A stretch of 64,000 bases of DNA from an uncultured Eudoraea sp. (GCF_947490415.1 NZ_CANLGX010000002.1:248001-312000); one strand, 5' to 3'; positions 1-10,479 are shown, counted from the first letter of the stretch. The notes: a model not told the origin generated them from the sequence alone. Translations and numbers: made by a program.

Positions 1-1520
<1,520 letters not shown>

Positions 1521-1539
1521 CCCGTAATAATTAAAAGTA

Positions 1540-1573
1540 AAAATCCCGATGTGAAAGCTTCGGGATTTTTTTT
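1540..1573 (+). terminator. Rho-independent terminator of gyrB
   Basis: The stem AAATCCCGA pairs with TCGGGATTT across a short loop and is followed by a run of eight T. It lies 20 bases after the gyrB stop codon. Confidence 0.85.
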
Positions 1574-1618
1574 AGGTATAAGTTTCCATTCTATTCCTGA
1601 GAGGTATTTAGTTTAAAT

Positions 1619-1651
1619 AAAAAAGCAGCCTTTTAAAAAGACTGCTTTTAG
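1619..1651 (-). terminator. Terminator of the small lipoprotein gene
   Basis: Read on the minus strand, AAAAGCAG and CTGCTTTT form a stem followed by a T-run. It lies about 30 bases after the stop of the minus-strand gene ending at 1678. It is AT-rich, so the hairpin is weaker than the neighbouring gyrB one. Confidence 0.65.
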
Positions 1652-1677
1652 TAACTATATGGAAAAAAATTGGGGAA

Positions 1678-2049
1678 TTATTCTCGTTTTGCAAGGATAG
1701 CACCTTTTACATCCTCCAGTAACATTCCTTCCGGAGACTCCTTCATGCTAACAATATCATTAATCATATCTGTTCCGGGATAGGAAATAGTATAAACGCC
1801 ATCATCCTCTATCCAACTAAAATCGGTTTTAAAGTCCAGGTGAGACCCATTGTATTTTTGGTACCTTCCTAAATACACGTCATTGAAAATCCATTCTTGT
1901 CGGATTGTTTGTTTATTAGTTTCACTGGAATTAATAACGTCTACCCTGTACCAAATACCGATGACCGGATCATTATTTTCCGGGATTCTGGAACAGTTAC
2001 TGGCCAATACAATAGCAATTATCGCCAGAAATGAGAAAAGCTTTTTCAA
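1678..2049 (-). CDS. Small lipoprotein, unknown function (lipocalin-like size)
   Basis: A 123-residue protein. Residues 1-19 form a signal peptide with a lysine-rich start, a hydrophobic core (FLAIIAIVLA) and a lipobox-like ASNC with the acylated cysteine at position 19, so it should be an outer-membrane or periplasmic lipoprotein. The mature part has VIGIWYRV followed by alternating strands with many aromatic residues (WIFNDVYLGRY, DFSWIEDDGVYTISYPG), a pattern common in small lipocalin-like lipoproteins of Flavobacteriaceae. I do not recognise a named family. It stands alone between gyrB and mdh on the opposite strand and has its own terminator, so it is probably monocistronic. Confidence 0.75.
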   Translation of the reverse strand: MKKLFSFLAIIAIVLASNCSRIPENNDPVIGIWYRVDVINSSETNKQTIRQEWIFNDVYLGRYQKYNGSHLDFKTDFSWIEDDGVYTISYPGTDMINDIVSMKESPEGMLLEDVKGAILAKRE

Positions 2050-2303
2050 TTTAAGTAGGTTTTAGATTTGGGATCTAATAGTATTTCTAACGCTAATACT
2101 AAAATAGGTATTGTTAAAAATCGATGTAATACATAAGAATTTGTGTTTCTTCGTTGAATTGCATTTTATTTTAACATATTTATAAAAGAATACACCTGTA
2201 AATTAAAACTTCTAGGGAAAATATATGTTGGTAATGAGTTCTTAAATCTGTTAAATTTCTGTAATTTGCCAGTCTTATCAATCACTTTAAAATATAGTAT
2301 ATC

Positions 2304-3230
2304 ATGAAAGTTACAGTAGTTGGTGCGGGTGCTGTTGGTGCTAGTTGTGCCGAGTATATCGCCATTAAAAATTTTGCTTCGGAAGTTGTTTTACTCGATA
2401 TTAAAGAAGGTTATGCCGAAGGAAAGGCGATGGACCTTATGCAGACGGCTTCTTTGAACGGTTTTGATACCACCATAACAGGTACGACAGGAGATTATTC
2501 GAGAACCGCTGATAGCGATATTGCAGTAATTACATCCGGGATTCCCAGAAAACCAGGTATGACTCGTGAGGAACTGATTGGCATCAATGCTGGGATTGTA
2601 AAGACCGTTGCTTCAAATCTTTTAGAACATTCACCAAATGTAACTTTGATTGTAGTAAGTAATCCAATGGATACCATGACCTACCTGGTACATAAGACCA
2701 CAAATCTTCCCAAAAATAAAATTATTGGTATGGGCGGGGCATTAGATAGTGCAAGGTTTAAATATCGTTTGGCAGAGGCTCTTGATGCTCCTATCTCAGA
2801 TATTGATGGAATGGTCATTGGTGGACATAGCGATACCGGGATGGTACCCCTGGCCAGTCAGGCGGCACGAAACAGTATAAAGGTTTCTGAATTTTTATCT
2901 GAGGACCGCCTCCAGCAGGTAGTGGAAGACACTAAAGTGGGTGGTGCAACACTTACTAAACTTCTTGGTACAAGTGCATGGTATGCACCTGGTGCTGCGG
3001 TATCAGCTTTGGTACAGGCCATTGCCTGTGATCAAAAAAAGATGTTTCCTTGTTCCACTTTCCTTGAGGGGGAATATGGCTTAAATGACATTTGTATAGG
3101 TGTTCCTGTATTACTCGGCAAAAACGGTATTGAAAGTATAGTAGAGATTTCCCTGAGTGATGCTGAAAAAACTAAAATGCAGGAGAGTGCTGTAGGGGTT
3201 AGAAATACAAATGGTTTGCTCGACGTGTAG
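2304..3230 (+). CDS. mdh: Malate dehydrogenase
   Basis: NAD-dependent oxidation of malate to oxaloacetate in the TCA cycle. The protein has 308 residues, of the LDH-like MDH type usual in Bacteroidota. The N-terminal Rossmann loop is GAGAVGAS (7-14), followed by the NAD-ribose-binding acidic residue in VLLDIKEG (Asp32). The substrate arginines lie in GIPRKPGMTREEL (Arg82, Arg88) and LDSARF (Arg151). The catalytic pair is Asp148 and His175 (GGHSDTGMVPL). Nothing is missing. It is a single gene with a perfect palindromic terminator directly after it, and it starts at the first ATG of the frame. Confidence 0.97.
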   Translation: MKVTVVGAGAVGASCAEYIAIKNFASEVVLLDIKEGYAEGKAMDLMQTASLNGFDTTITGTTGDYSRTADSDIAVITSGIPRKPGMTREELIGINAGIVKTVASNLLEHSPNVTLIVVSNPMDTMTYLVHKTTNLPKNKIIGMGGALDSARFKYRLAEALDAPISDIDGMVIGGHSDTGMVPLASQAARNSIKVSEFLSEDRLQQVVEDTKVGGATLTKLLGTSAWYAPGAAVSALVQAIACDQKKMFPCSTFLEGEYGLNDICIGVPVLLGKNGIESIVEISLSDAEKTKMQESAVGVRNTNGLLDV

Positions 3231-3254
3231 CATTGACCATTTTTTGATTTATAG

Positions 3255-3285
3255 GAAGCATCACCTAGGTGATGCTTCTTTTTTT
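3255..3285 (+). terminator. Terminator of mdh, perfect palindrome
   Basis: Positions 3255-3278 are a perfect 24-base palindrome (GAAGCATCAC on the left arm) followed by a T-run, 25 bases after the mdh stop. Confidence 0.9.
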
Positions 3286-3450
3286 AGGATGATTTTGGGC
3301 TGTAAAAAGTGTATTTATATTATACCTGGGCTTCGGTATTTTTAAGGATATGATTGTTTTAAGAATGTATTTTGAGAAGATTGGTTAAAAAAAAGCTCTA
3401 AGGACAAAGGTCTTATCAGTTCTATGCCTTCTACAAATAACATAAATAAA

Positions 3451-3481
3451 TTGTCAGTTCTTAAGGGAAATGATATATTTG
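3451..3481 (+). promoter_or_regulatory. Bacteroidota-type promoter of secDF
   Basis: TTG at 3451-3453 is followed after 20 bases by TATATTTG at 3474-3481. This matches the Bacteroidota consensus (TTG about 20 bases upstream of TAnnTTTG). Transcription would start near 3487, leaving a leader of roughly 35 bases before the secDF ATG at 3521. The rest of the gap (3286-3450) shows nothing I recognise. Confidence 0.75.
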
Positions 3482-3520
3482 CACGCTGTTTACAAATTCC
3501 ATCAAAAAATCAATTAAACC

Positions 3521-6481
3521 ATGCAGAATAAAGGACTTATAAAGCTATTTGCTTTCTTGTTCGGACTGGTAAGTATCTATCAACTTTCCTATACATTCAT
3601 TACCGCTAAGGTAGAAAAAGATGCAGCATTGTTTGCGACATCTGCCGTTTCACCCTCTGAGGAGGATTACGTAGCTAAAAGGGAAGCTGTTGAAGCTATT
3701 TATTTAGATTCCATTGGAGGAAATCCTATTTTGGGTTATACTAGTTATGACGATGCAAAGAAAAAGGAACTAAATAAAGGTCTGGATCTTAAGGGAGGTA
3801 TTAATGTTACACTACAGATATCGGTAAAAGATATTTTAAAGGGCCTTGCGGACAATACCAAAAACCCAATCTTTAATAAGGCACTGGCCGACGCTGATGC
3901 AGCTTCTAAAGATAGCGACGAAACTTATATTGATCTGTTCTTTGAAGCATTTGACAATATAAAAGGAGATGCTAAATTGGCTTCCCCGGATATTTTTGCA
4001 AATAAAGGTCTGAGTGATGAGATCAATTTTCAAATGACTGATGATGAGGTTAAGCCTATAATCCGTCGAAAAATTGATGAATCTGTTGTGTCGGCATTTG
4101 AAGTTTTACGCGAACGAATTGATGGTTTTGGGGTTACACAGCCCAACATTCAGCGTGAAGGTAAATCCGGAAGAATTTTAGTTGAATTACCCGGAGCACG
4201 AGACATTGCAAGAGCACAGGACTTACTGTCAAGTACTGCGCAATTGGAGTTTTGGGAAACCTATGAACCCGGAAATCAAAGCCTTATAAATTTCTTTATT
4301 CAGGCCAATGACCGTCTGAAAACCTTGGTAGAGGACACCGAGGAGGATGCTGTGGTTAAGGAAGAATCTGAGATTGATTCCTTGCTCTCTGATGTAACTC
4401 AGGATTCTTTGGATGTAGCTACTGAGAGAAATCCGTTATTTGAAAAATTACAGTTAAGTGGTCCCGGTTTTGCTGTTGGGATAGCTGCCATTAAGGATAC
4501 AGCCGAAATAGGCTCATACCTTCGGATGCCCGAGGTGAGACGTCTTTTGCCTGCTGATGTACAATTCACTAAGTTTCTATGGGAACGGCCAACAAAGGAT
4601 TCCGAAGTAGCGTCTTTATATGCCTTGAAATCTAACCGTGACAACACCCCCAGAATTAGTGGTGATGTAGTAAGTGATGCCAGAGACCAATTCGACCAGT
4701 TTAACAGGCCGGCAGTGGGTATGGATATGAACGTAAAAGGTGCTAAGCTCTGGGAAAAACTAACAAGTGAAGCAAACCTTAATAATACAGGAATAGCAAT
4801 TGTCCTTGATAATAAAGTATATACCGCACCAGGGGTTTCTCAGGTAGGTGGAATATCCGGGGGAAGCTCCGAAATTACAGGAACTTTTACAGTAAATGAA
4901 ACCAAAGATATTGCCAACGTGCTAAGGGCGGGTAAATTGCCAGCTTCTGCAGAGATTATTGATTCTTTTGTGGTTGGACCTTCTTTAGGGCAGGAAGCTA
5001 TAGACAGCGGCTTTATGTCCTTTCTAATTGCCATGGTTTTTGTTTTATTATGGATGGTCTTCTATTATGGTAAAGCAGGTATTTTTGCCGATGTCGCCTT
5101 AAGTTTCAACATTGTTCTCATTTTTGGCGTATTAGCCAGTTTGGGCGCAGTGCTTACATTACCGGGTATTGCTGGTATTGTATTGACCATAGGAATGTCT
5201 GTTGATGCCAATGTTTTAATATTTGAACGGATTAAGGAAGAATTGGCGAAAGGGAAAGGTAAAGGGCAGGCCATCTCAGATGGTTTTTCAAATGCATTAT
5301 CGTCCATTCTGGATGCAAACATAACAACAGGACTTACGGCAATTATATTATTGATTTTTGGTAGTGGTCCTATTAAGGGTTTTGCCACCACCTTAATTAT
5401 TGGTATTCTAACTTCATTGTTTACGGCAATTTTTGTTACAAGATTATTAGTGGATTGGTATTTATCAGGAAAAGGAAGAACTCTGGACTTTTCTACTGCA
5501 ATCACTAAAAACCTGTTTAAGAATTTAAACATCAATTTCCTAAGTAAGCGAAAAATATCCTATGTTCTTTCATTTATTTTAGTTGCTGTAGGATTATTCT
5601 CTTTATTTACTCAAGGCCTGGACGAAGGTGTCGACTTTGTGGGAGGGCGAAATTACCAGATTCGTTTTGTAAACCCGGTTAGTCCTTCAGAAATAACCAA
5701 TGAGTTATCTGATGCCCTGGGAAGTGCCAGCGCCAAGACTTTTGGCGACGCAAACCAGATCATGGTTACAACCAAGTATAAGGTAGATGTTCAGGGCACT
5801 GAAGTAGATGATGAAATATTAGGAATTTTATATACATCTCTGCAAAAATATTTACTTGATGGAGCTACATATGAGGATTTTATCCCGGGTGGAACTAATG
5901 GTGATATTGGCGTACTTAAGTACCGAAAGGTTGGCCCAACCATCGCAGATGATATCAAGAAAAATGCTCTTTGGGCTATTTTCGGGTCTTTGGCAATAGT
6001 CTTTCTATATATTTTGCTTCGCTTCCGTAAATGGCAGTATTCCCTGGGTGCTGTTGTAGCGGTATTCCATGATGTATTGATAGTTTTGGGGATCTTCTCT
6101 TTGACCAGTAAAGTAATGCCTTTTAGCATGGAAGTAGACCAGGCATTTATAGCGGCCATTTTGACCGTAATCGGTTATTCCCTGAATGATACCGTGGTGG
6201 TTTTCGACCGTATTAGGGAAATGGTAAGCGAACATGGCTGGAAAGGCGGGGATAATATCAACAACGCCTTAAATAGTACATTAAGCCGAACCTTAAATAC
6301 GTCACTTACCACTCTTGTAGTATTATTGTCCATTTTTGTTTTTGGCGGAGAGTCCTTAAGAGGATTTATGTTCGCTATGATCATTGGAGTAATAGTAGGT
6401 ACGTATTCTTCGCTGTTTATAGCAACACCAGTAATGTTTGATACGCTTCGCAGTAAAATATCAGGCGGGAAAAAGGATTAA
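3521..6481 (+). CDS. secDF: Protein translocase subunit SecDF (fused SecD-SecF)
   Basis: Inner-membrane RND-family subunit that uses the proton gradient to help pull Sec substrates across the membrane. At 986 residues it is a single-chain SecD plus SecF fusion, the normal form in Bacteroidota. The SecD part has an N-terminal membrane anchor, the GLDLKGGINVTL motif near residue 90, a long periplasmic P1 domain with an acidic insertion rich in Glu/Asp around residues 275-310, and the membrane motif GMSVDANVLIFERI. The SecF part begins near residue 680 and has DEGVDFVGG and GYSNDT-like GYSLNDTVVVFDRI. It has its own promoter and terminator, so it is monocistronic. The ATG at 3521 is the only sensible start. 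Confidence 0.97.
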   Translation: MQNKGLIKLFAFLFGLVSIYQLSYTFITAKVEKDAALFATSAVSPSEEDYVAKREAVEAIYLDSIGGNPILGYTSYDDAKKKELNKGLDLKGGINVTLQISVKDILKGLADNTKNPIFNKALADADAASKDSDETYIDLFFEAFDNIKGDAKLASPDIFANKGLSDEINFQMTDDEVKPIIRRKIDESVVSAFEVLRERIDGFGVTQPNIQREGKSGRILVELPGARDIARAQDLLSSTAQLEFWETYEPGNQSLINFFIQANDRLKTLVEDTEEDAVVKEESEIDSLLSDVTQDSLDVATERNPLFEKLQLSGPGFAVGIAAIKDTAEIGSYLRMPEVRRLLPADVQFTKFLWERPTKDSEVASLYALKSNRDNTPRISGDVVSDARDQFDQFNRPAVGMDMNVKGAKLWEKLTSEANLNNTGIAIVLDNKVYTAPGVSQVGGISGGSSEITGTFTVNETKDIANVLRAGKLPASAEIIDSFVVGPSLGQEAIDSGFMSFLIAMVFVLLWMVFYYGKAGIFADVALSFNIVLIFGVLASLGAVLTLPGIAGIVLTIGMSVDANVLIFERIKEELAKGKGKGQAISDGFSNALSSILDANITTGLTAIILLIFGSGPIKGFATTLIIGILTSLFTAIFVTRLLVDWYLSGKGRTLDFSTAITKNLFKNLNINFLSKRKISYVLSFILVAVGLFSLFTQGLDEGVDFVGGRNYQIRFVNPVSPSEITNELSDALGSASAKTFGDANQIMVTTKYKVDVQGTEVDDEILGILYTSLQKYLLDGATYEDFIPGGTNGDIGVLKYRKVGPTIADDIKKNALWAIFGSLAIVFLYILLRFRKWQYSLGAVVAVFHDVLIVLGIFSLTSKVMPFSMEVDQAFIAAILTVIGYSLNDTVVVFDRIREMVSEHGWKGGDNINNALNSTLSRTLNTSLTTLVVLLSIFVFGGESLRGFMFAMIIGVIVGTYSSLFIATPVMFDTLRSKISGGKKD

Positions 6482-6504
6482 GTTTTATTAAAAAGTATTA
6501 ATAG

Positions 6505-6541
6505 CCGCAAAACTCATTAAGAAGTTTTGCGGTTTTTTTTT
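6505..6541 (+). terminator. Terminator of secDF
   Basis: The stem CCGCAAAACT pairs with AGTTTTGCGG and is followed by nine T, 23 bases after the secDF stop. Confidence 0.9.
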
Positions 6542-6552
6542 GACTTATATGC

Positions 6553-6586
6553 CAAAAAAAAGCCCGTCATTTAAGACGGGCTTTTT
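6553..6586 (-). terminator. Terminator of the cold-shock gene
   Basis: AAAGCCCGTC and GACGGGCTTT form a strong stem with A/T tracts on both sides. On the minus strand it ends in seven T and lies about 25 bases after the csp stop, so it can also act as a second stop for secDF transcripts. Confidence 0.88.
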
Positions 6587-6609
6587 AAAAAATCGCTAAA
6601 TATTAAGGA

Positions 6610-6801
6610 TTAAACTACCTCAACATTTATTGCGTTTAAACCTTTAGGGCTTTCTTCTAGATCGTAGCTAACTTTATCTCCCTCTGAAATCTCTTCGGTT
6701 AATCCACTAGCATGGACAAATACGTCTTTGTCTCCTTCATCCGGAGTGATAAATCCAAAACCTTTGGCGTTGTTGAAAAATTTTACTGTACCGTTACTCA
6801 T
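6610..6801 (-). CDS. Cold-shock protein, CspA family
   Basis: A 63-residue single-domain cold-shock protein that binds single-stranded nucleic acid and acts as an RNA chaperone. Both RNA-binding motifs are present: RNP1 KGFGFI at about 13-18 and RNP2 VFVHA at about 27-31, with FF at residues 9-10. The length fits a bare OB-fold with no extra domain. It is monocistronic with a strong terminator. An element TACCTTTG sits about 20 bases before the start codon. Paralogues are usual in this group, so I give no letter. Confidence 0.95.
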   Translation of the reverse strand: MSNGTVKFFNNAKGFGFITPDEGDKDVFVHASGLTEEISEGDKVSYDLEESPKGLNAINVEVV

Positions 6802-6822
6802 GATTATATATTAAATTAGCCG

Positions 6823-6830
6823 CAAAGGTA
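6823..6830 (-). promoter_or_regulatory. Probable -7 promoter element of the cold-shock gene
   Basis: On the minus strand the sequence reads TACCTTTG, a full match to TAnnTTTG, ending 22 bases before the ATG. The nearest upstream TTG (6844-6846) is only 13 bases away, shorter than usual, so the -33 part is uncertain. Confidence 0.5.
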
Positions 6831-6890
6831 AGTTAATATCCTTCAAATTAAGTATATAAGACAATAATTTTCCATCTAGCCATTGTTTTT

Positions 6891-8897
6891 TCACTTTTCC
6901 TTAAGAAATAGCAGATTCCTAACCCTACCTGATGATACTTTACAGCCGCTTATTTTATCATCTGCCTCCTTAATAAATTCAATCTTGTTAAAAAACCATT
7001 CACTTCCGGAAAACATATCTTTTTTAATAGGATCCAATGTAATGTCGCCATGCCTGCTATGTCTGGCTATTAATTTATCTCCTTCTATCATGAATTCGTA
7101 TGCTGTGGATAGTTCTTCACTGTAAAATTTCCCTGTGTATTTTGATAAATCAACAGACGATTTATCAAATTCAATGATTCTTGACGCATTCATGATCTGG
7201 CCTCCCTGTTCCAGCTTAAAACTCTCAACTTTTTCATCCTCAGCGGGAATAAACGTAATTTCAGCTTCCACTTCTGCAATTTTAAATTTAGTTTGTGATA
7301 CTGGGATTAAGGTTACCATTTCTTGCCCGGTTGCCTGTGCTAATAATTGACCACGATCTTCAGTTATACTTATGTTAAATCCTGGTTGCAATTCATAGTC
7401 ACCCATATAGGATTTTATAGTCTTTTGATCTATGGTAATTTTATCATCACCTGCACCTGAGGCGGCTATATCATTCTTAGGCTTTGTTTTTATAAGTTCT
7501 CTTAGATAAATATCCGTTATTTTATGTGCCATTGAACCTGATCCAAAAGAGGCATCATTACTAAAGACTACCACTGAAAAATTCTGATCAGGAAAGCGGG
7601 TTAGGTATGACCGGTATCCTGCATCTGCTCCTCCATGTTGAATCTCATTCAATCCTTTATACTCTCCGACAAATTGCCCGAGTGCTCCCCCAAATGTCTT
7701 GCCGTTATTCAGAACGGCAGGAGTATTCATTTTCATAATCAATTCAGGACTTCCTATTTTTGGAGATGAAAAGTTTAATGCCCACAGACTTAGATCTTCA
7801 ACGGTGGTGAAAAGACTAGTTGCTCCAACGTTAGCATAACTCAATACACTTTTTTTATAGCCGCTGCTGTCTGAATGATAGGAATACGCCCTGTTTTTTA
7901 CAATTTTTTCATGATCATCGTAGAACAATGTATTATTCATTTTTAAAGGTTTAAAAATGCGCTCCTTTGTAAATGTTGCAAAGGAAACTCCAGACACCCG
8001 CGCAACCACTTCAGCTAAAAGGGTAAAACCGGTATTGCAATACATATACTCCTCTCCCGGATCAAAATTAAGTTCCTGTTGTTTACTTATTAGTTTAAGT
8101 ACATGCTCCTTTGTTATAACATCGTCAAGTCGCCAACCTGCCATGGCTAATAAATTCCATTGATCCCTTAAACCGCTGGTGTGACTGGCTAAATGCCTCA
8201 GAGTGATGGTTTTACCGAAATCAGGTACTTCCGGGATATACTTTCTTATATCGTCATCGAGTGTTAATTTTCCTTCACTTTCTAACAATAATATGGAGAA
8301 AACTGTAAACTGTTTGGAAACAGAGGCAATATGAAATATGGTTGAAGGAACTATTGGTATATCATATTCCAAATTTGATATCCCGTACCCTTTTTTATAA
8401 ACAATTGCACCGTTTTGGACTATGGCAACCGCTGCTCCCGGCGTTTCCTTGTTGTCCCAGACTGTAAACAATTCATCAACCTGCCCATTTAAAGTAACCG
8501 CCCGGGGCTTTATTTTTTCAAGGGATATTTGATATTTTCCCATAGGTTGATTCTCATCCAGCGGATAAACTTCCACAACATATTCACCATCGGTGGTGGA
8601 AGTTAATGTTATGTATTCATATCCATTTTTACCATTGGGACTATCAAAGTCCTTAATTTTATTACCACTTACATCATAAGTAGTTATTTTGAGATCAACA
8701 CCCTGTTGCATCAGCTTAAAAAAGGCAAACTGATCCCTAGCCATCACCACCTTATATTGATGTGTTTCTTTCGCTAATATTTCTGCAGAAATTGGAGTTC
8801 CTTCGCTTAACTCCCCTTTAAGAAATTGAGCATTTAATGATACGGATAGAAAAATAATGAAAAGGGTAACTTTCGATTTAACCATGCAATAATTCAT
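6891..8897 (-). CDS. Secreted serine hydrolase, beta-lactamase class C / PBP4* family
   Basis: A 668-residue exported serine hydrolase of the class C beta-lactamase-like group (Pfam Beta-lactamase), which includes D-aminopeptidases, esterases and penicillin-binding-like proteins. Residues 1-23 form a signal peptide ending in LNAQF; a second possible start is Met5 (8885). Residues about 30-130 form a pre-peptidase-like beta domain (GEYVVEVYPLD). The catalytic domain starts near 140: Ser192 and Lys195 in SVSKQF (SxxK), the tyrosine motif in MYCNTGF (YxN), and HGGADAGY as the third motif. About 170 further residues form C-terminal beta domains. The true substrate cannot be told from sequence. 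It stands between the csp gene and the ABC ATPase gene, same strand, with gaps that allow separate transcription. Confidence 0.85.
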   Translation of the reverse strand: MNYCMVKSKVTLFIIFLSVSLNAQFLKGELSEGTPISAEILAKETHQYKVVMARDQFAFFKLMQQGVDLKITTYDVSGNKIKDFDSPNGKNGYEYITLTSTTDGEYVVEVYPLDENQPMGKYQISLEKIKPRAVTLNGQVDELFTVWDNKETPGAAVAIVQNGAIVYKKGYGISNLEYDIPIVPSTIFHIASVSKQFTVFSILLLESEGKLTLDDDIRKYIPEVPDFGKTITLRHLASHTSGLRDQWNLLAMAGWRLDDVITKEHVLKLISKQQELNFDPGEEYMYCNTGFTLLAEVVARVSGVSFATFTKERIFKPLKMNNTLFYDDHEKIVKNRAYSYHSDSSGYKKSVLSYANVGATSLFTTVEDLSLWALNFSSPKIGSPELIMKMNTPAVLNNGKTFGGALGQFVGEYKGLNEIQHGGADAGYRSYLTRFPDQNFSVVVFSNDASFGSGSMAHKITDIYLRELIKTKPKNDIAASGAGDDKITIDQKTIKSYMGDYELQPGFNISITEDRGQLLAQATGQEMVTLIPVSQTKFKIAEVEAEITFIPAEDEKVESFKLEQGGQIMNASRIIEFDKSSVDLSKYTGKFYSEELSTAYEFMIEGDKLIARHSRHGDITLDPIKKDMFSGSEWFFNKIEFIKEADDKISGCKVSSGRVRNLLFLKEK

Positions 8898-8978
8898 ATT
8901 TTAATTTTACTTTTTCCTGTTGAGTTGATACATATAAAAAACGACTGTATTGCTAAATTTTAACTCGGGTACTTCATT

Positions 8979-10223
8979 TTATTTATCCATCACTTTACCA
9001 ATAGAGCCTTCGGGGGTCAATTCTAATTGATATACAAAATGTGATTTCAATTCCGGTTCCTTCCTGTGCGAGACAAAAACTATTGTTGTCTGGCTTTCAT
9101 CCGCCATTTTATTTACGAGGGCAACTACAAGAGCAGCGCTGGCATCGTCTAAACCGGCAGTTGGTTCATCCAATATTAAAAGAAGAGGATGTTTAATCAT
9201 CGCCCTAATGCACATAATAAGTCGTTGCTGGCCAAGACTTAGGTCGTGAAAATAACAATCTTTTTTGTCTTCCATATTTACTAAAGCCAGCCATTCCCTG
9301 GCTACCCTCAGTTGAGCCTGACTGGGCTTGATATACAAGCCAATAGAATCTAAAAGTCCTGAAATAAGCATATTTTCAAGGCTGTGATAGCCCCTGAACC
9401 GGTCTACCATTGCAGGGGTAAAGTAGCCTATATTTTTTTTGATATCCCAAACGCTTTCCCCGCTCCCTTTCCGGGTGCCAAACAGAAATATATCCTGCCC
9501 GTAAGCCTTGGGGTTATCACCTGTAACCATGGAAAGGAGTGTTGTTTTGCCACTTCCATTTTTACCAGACAACTCCCAAAATTCTCCTTTGCGGATCAGC
9601 CAGTTAATATTTTTGAGAATTGGTTTCTCTTCATAGTGTACAGAAACATTTTTAAATCTAATTAAATGCTCATGTGAATAATTAAAGCGATTCAACGCTT
9701 GAGGAACATCTCTATAAAAAACCTTATTTATTTTGTTTTCTATTAATGATAGGTCACTGATAACCAAAAAGTCATTTAAGTCCAAACGTGAATAATTTGT
9801 AACAAAAGGAAGCAGGTCAGCCGACCTGCTGATAAGTTGAATAATGACTGTGTGGCTTGATATGTTTGTCAAAACTCCTTTGATCTGTTGTTGTGAATCC
9901 TGATCCAGATTATCAAACGGATTGTCCAGAATCAGAAAGTTTGGCTTTGTTTCTAAAATATAATTTAAAAGCGCTTTTTTGCGTTCCCCACTGCTCATAG
10001 ATTGAAGGCTTTGTGAAGTCGCAGGTGTAAGGAACTTTTGGTCGTGTCTTACTTCTTCTTCAATAAAATCGTCCAGGGCCAGTTTAGAGAATAATGCCCC
10101 TCTCAAACCTTTTAAGGCCTCTAAGCCCTGTGGTGGTTTAGCTTCTGCCAACAACTGCTGAATTAAGCCTTGCTTATTGGATTGATTATCTATAAAGACA
10201 GCCCAGTGTTGTTTTTGGGTCAT
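8979..10223 (-). CDS. Tandem ABC ATPase (ModF/PhrA-like) with degenerate first domain
   Basis: A soluble ABC protein with two nucleotide-binding domains and no membrane segment, resembling the ModF/photorepair group. The second domain is intact: Walker A GKNGSGKTT, signature LSLGQQR, Walker B LLLILDEPTAGLD and an H-loop SHR. The first domain keeps a signature-like SSGERKK and Walker B-like FLILDNPFDNLD, but its Walker A region (IDNQSNKQ) lacks GxxGxGKT, so it may not bind ATP normally. I start at the ATG at 10223 (414 residues) because the upstream in-frame TTG at 10248-10250 lies inside a promoter element. No permease gene is adjacent, so a transport role is unproven. Confidence 0.8.
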   Translation of the reverse strand: MTQKQHWAVFIDNQSNKQGLIQQLLAEAKPPQGLEALKGLRGALFSKLALDDFIEEEVRHDQKFLTPATSQSLQSMSSGERKKALLNYILETKPNFLILDNPFDNLDQDSQQQIKGVLTNISSHTVIIQLISRSADLLPFVTNYSRLDLNDFLVISDLSLIENKINKVFYRDVPQALNRFNYSHEHLIRFKNVSVHYEEKPILKNINWLIRKGEFWELSGKNGSGKTTLLSMVTGDNPKAYGQDIFLFGTRKGSGESVWDIKKNIGYFTPAMVDRFRGYHSLENMLISGLLDSIGLYIKPSQAQLRVAREWLALVNMEDKKDCYFHDLSLGQQRLIMCIRAMIKHPLLLILDEPTAGLDDASAALVVALVNKMADESQTTIVFVSHRKEPELKSHFVYQLELTPEGSIGKVMDK

Positions 10224-10247
10224 AATATCCTGGATACTGGTTTTAAA

Positions 10248-10255
10248 CAAATATA
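10248..10255 (-). promoter_or_regulatory. -7 promoter element upstream of the tandem ABC ATPase
   Basis: On the minus strand the sequence reads TATATTTG, a full match to TAnnTTTG. Transcription would begin near 10242, giving a leader of about 20 bases before the ATG at 10223. No clear TTG lies 19-21 bases upstream. The TTG at its 3' end is in frame with the ABC gene but cannot be translated if the promoter is real. Confidence 0.6.
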
Positions 10256-10372
10256 GCAGATAGCCATTTAATGTTTAATGACTTTATATTTATTAATTAA
10301 AATAAATAGGTTAAAGAATTTTAACTTTATATTTTATATATTTAGGATCCCCTATGTTGTTTATAATGCACT

Positions 10373-10468
10373 ATGAGTAAAAAGGCAATAAAGCTAATAC
10401 AAGCTTGTACAATTTGTTTGGGCTTAATAACGGGGCTAGTTTTCTTCCTAGATTTTATATTTAACTAA
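10373..10468 (+). CDS. Possible 31-residue membrane micro-protein
   Basis: ATG to TAA gives 31 residues: a lysine-rich start (MSKKAIKLIQ), then an uninterrupted hydrophobic stretch from about residue 11 (CTICLGLITGLVFFLDFIF), enough for one membrane helix. It ends 11 bases before the DUF2892 gene, so both would be on one transcript. It has two cysteines three residues apart (CTIC). I recognise no family and there is no good Shine-Dalgarno site, so its reality rests on composition and position only. Confidence 0.4.
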   Translation: MSKKAIKLIQACTICLGLITGLVFFLDFIFN

Positions 10469-10479
10469 AATTAAATAAT

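Noticed and set aside
2262-2269. TAATTTGC upstream of mdh as a promoter element
   Set aside because: It has one base too few between TA and TTTG and no TTG at a fitting distance, so I did not call it.
5065-5535. 156-codon minus-strand ORF inside secDF
   Set aside because: It is an antisense shadow of a strongly conserved gene and its composition is that of reverse-read membrane segments.
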